This document shows positions 17,520 through 18,990 of a DNA stretch of 18,990 nucleotides, piece by piece (the first letter of the stretch is position 1; the number at the start of each line of letters is the position of its first letter). The notes beneath the pieces are model-generated. The model saw only the letters and a program-made list of their open reading frames with translations, made no database searches and was not told the origin of the DNA. The position numbers and the translations under genes are program-made. Origin of the DNA: Liolophura sinensis (taxonomy: Eukaryota > Mollusca > Polyplacophora > Chitonida > Chitonidae); assembly GCF_032854445.1 (NCBI RefSeq), contig NC_088304.1, forward strand, positions 24,787,513 through 24,806,502. Reading direction: 5' to 3'.

Positions 17520-17859
17520 TTTGCGGGCCCAAATGGCTCAGTTCGTAGAGCATCCAGTTTGGAAGAGGGGTAGATCCAGGTTCAATCCTGAGTCGTGTCA
17601 CACCTTAAAACTTCCTCGCTGGGCATTCAGTATTAACGTTGAGTTCAACGATTGGCTGACCTGTATCAGTATAATGGCTCTTTTGGGGTGGCTTTCTTGC
17701 CTTAGGTAAGGTGTCAGTGAAGCAGCATTGAATACAAGAGCAGTGGAAATCTGTCCTGCAACAAGGAGGCACATTACATCCTCCCTACACACTCCTTCAT
17801 CGTCATAACTGAAAAATTGTTAATTACAATGTAAAGCCCTAAGCACTCACTCACTAACT
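17520..17859 (+). mobile_element. Near full-length family B tRNA-derived SINE, intron 16
   Basis: The head GGGCCCAAATGGCTCAGTTC (A box) and GATCCAGGTTCAATCCTGAG (B box) is tRNA-like. It is followed by ACTTCCTCGCTGGGCATTCA, CTGTATCAGTATAATGGCTC, GTCCTGCAACAAGGAGGCAC and an AAGCACTCACTCACTAAC tail. Flanks CTAATAAAACT (17509-17519) and CTAATACAACT (17860-17870) differ at one position, consistent with an aged target duplication. It shows what the truncated family B copies have lost. Confidence 0.88.
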
Positions 17860-17870
17860 CTAATACAACT

Positions 17871-18244
17871 GTAGTATCTTTCAAAATATTTGTTGTAAAA
17901 CTGTCTACTTATATGATCTTCAGTATGCTAATTAAGAGGTGTACAGGTAGGGGTAATGATAGGTTTAGTCATATGATAGTTTCAGGAAAAGCACACAGTG
18001 GGTAGGCCTAATGAATGGATTTGGCAACACTCTGCAGGGCTTTTCAATAAATAATCCCGGCAGGTCTTCACGGCATGATGTCACTCGACCAGGGCTCTGC
18101 GGCTGACAAGCTAGGCAGACAATCCCACTTTAATGGTGTTTTTTTAAGTGGAACTAATTAAATTAATACTTTTTTAAACGCAGTTTACATACTAACATAG
18201 CAAAAATAATGTTGGGGATATTTTATGTATTTAGCTATATTGTA
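17871..18244 (+). other. Intron 16, middle: nothing recognised
   Basis: AT-rich unique sequence of about 370 bp between two family B SINEs. No repeat, frame or RNA gene was identified. Confidence 0.6.
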
Positions 18245-18257
18245 TCTATCTGGCAAT

Positions 18258-18534
18258 TAAAAGAGGAAGTTGTAACTTCCTCGTTTGGCGTTCAGCATGA
18301 AGGGGATAGTGCAACGACTGGTTGACCCGTATCAGTATAATGGCTCGGGCGGGGCGGCTTACTTGCCTTCGGTAAGTCGTCTCAGTGAAGCAGCACTAAA
18401 TAAAAGAGCGGTGGAAATCCGTCCTGCAACAAGGAGGCACATTACACATGCATGCACCCTAATGATTCCTTCGTCGTCATATGACTTAAAAATTGTTGAG
18501 TACGACGTTAAACCCCAAGCACTCACTCACTCAC
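18258..18534 (+). mobile_element. Family B SINE with 13-bp target duplication and 5' fold-back, intron 16
   Basis: The copy contains GGCGTTCAGCATGAAGGGGA, CGTATCAGTATAATGGCTCG, GTCCTGCAACAAGGAGGCAC, TTGAGTACGACGTTAAAC and a CACTCACTCACTC tail. Perfect direct repeats TCTATCTGGCAAT lie at 18245-18257 and 18535-18547. The 5' end carries an extra GAGGAAGTT (18263-18271) that is the exact inverted repeat of AACTTCCTC (18274-18282) in the element body. The open frame across this region is incidental. Confidence 0.93.
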
Positions 18535-18656
18535 TCTATCTGGCAATCTTCGATATTAATTGTGTGGTTGATTTTTTTCATCCTATAGCAGTCAGAGTGT
18601 ATTTATATAAATTTGTAACTTCACATTTTTTCAACATGATAGTATGGTGAGATATA

Positions 18657-18990
18657 GACCAAGAAAACCGTTATTGTTGAGAACTGATATCAGTGAACTT
18701 GTATTATCCTGTTATTAGTGTTAAAGAAAACTGTTACTGGTGAGAACTGTTACCAGTGAATTCATATCATCCTGTTATTTGTGTTAAAAAAAAATGTTTT
18801 TGTTGAGAACTGTTATCAGTGAACTCGTATTATCCTGTTATTAGTGTTTAAGAAAAACGTTTTTGTTGAGAACTGTTATCAGTGAAATCGTATTATCCTG
18901 TTATTAGTGTTAAAGAAAATCGTTACTGTTGAGAACTGTTATCAGTGAATTCGTATTATCCTGTTATTAGTGTTAAAGAAAACCGTTACT
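18657..18990 (+). repeat. 63-bp minisatellite running off the window end, intron 16
   Basis: GTGTTAAAGAAAA recurs at 63-bp intervals (18718, 18781, 18844, 18907 and 18970), with GTTGAGAACTGTTATCAGTG and TATTATCCTGTTATTA in each unit. About 5.3 units are visible and the array continues past the window. Confidence 0.93.

Noticed and set aside
18285-18650. 121-codon frame starting near the end of the window
   Set aside because: Most of it lies in the family B SINE and it runs into unique AT-rich sequence; the SINE boundaries are fixed by a target duplication.

Overview
This is a eukaryotic, intron-rich genomic window that reads like a mollusc (bivalve or gastropod) genome. The protein-coding content is one gene on the + strand. 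The introns are packed with tRNA-derived SINEs of a type I associate with molluscs (tails with TTGAGTACGGCGTAAAAC followed by AATAAATAAA) and with minisatellites. There is no bacterial or viral gene organisation. The phylum assignment is inference from repeat style; no database search was run.

The gene is an orthologue of FTSJ3/Spb1, the nucleolar pre-rRNA 2'-O-ribose methyltransferase. I could place sixteen consecutive coding exons (187..16245), all with GT..AG borders and compatible phases, giving 704 residues in an open reading frame. The exon encoding the first ~20-25 residues lies left of the window and the last ~100 residues lie to the right, so the gene is partial at both ends. Exons 1-4 encode the FtsJ-type SAM methyltransferase fold with a complete K-D-K-E tetrad, exons 4-8 the SPB1 central region, exons 8-13 acidic and Ser/Asp-rich linkers, and exons 13-16 the start of the conserved SPB1 C-terminal domain.

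The introns hold almost everything else. Distinct tandem arrays sit in introns 1 (~28 bp unit), 2 (G/T-rich plus 34 bp), 3 (16 bp), 4 (47 bp), 6 (splice-donor repeat plus an 18-19 bp unit), 14 (mixed ~28/38 bp), 15 (20 bp, 38 units without an indel) and 16 (63 bp, running off the window). Together they make up roughly a fifth of the window. In introns 1 and 6 the repeated unit contains the gene's own 5' splice site, so the true donor is followed by a ladder of decoy donors.

Two SINE families are present. Family A (copies at 1421, 5890, 6166, 7582, 10718, 13067 and 14203) has a tRNA-like head and an AATAAATAAA-type tail. Family B (copies at 11198, 17520 and 18258) has a tRNA-like head and a CACTCACTCAC tail. 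Older related fragments lie at 11815-12235. Target-site duplications can be read for seven copies, including a head-only copy and a copy that landed inside the intron 1 minisatellite. The remaining intron stretches show nothing I can identify.
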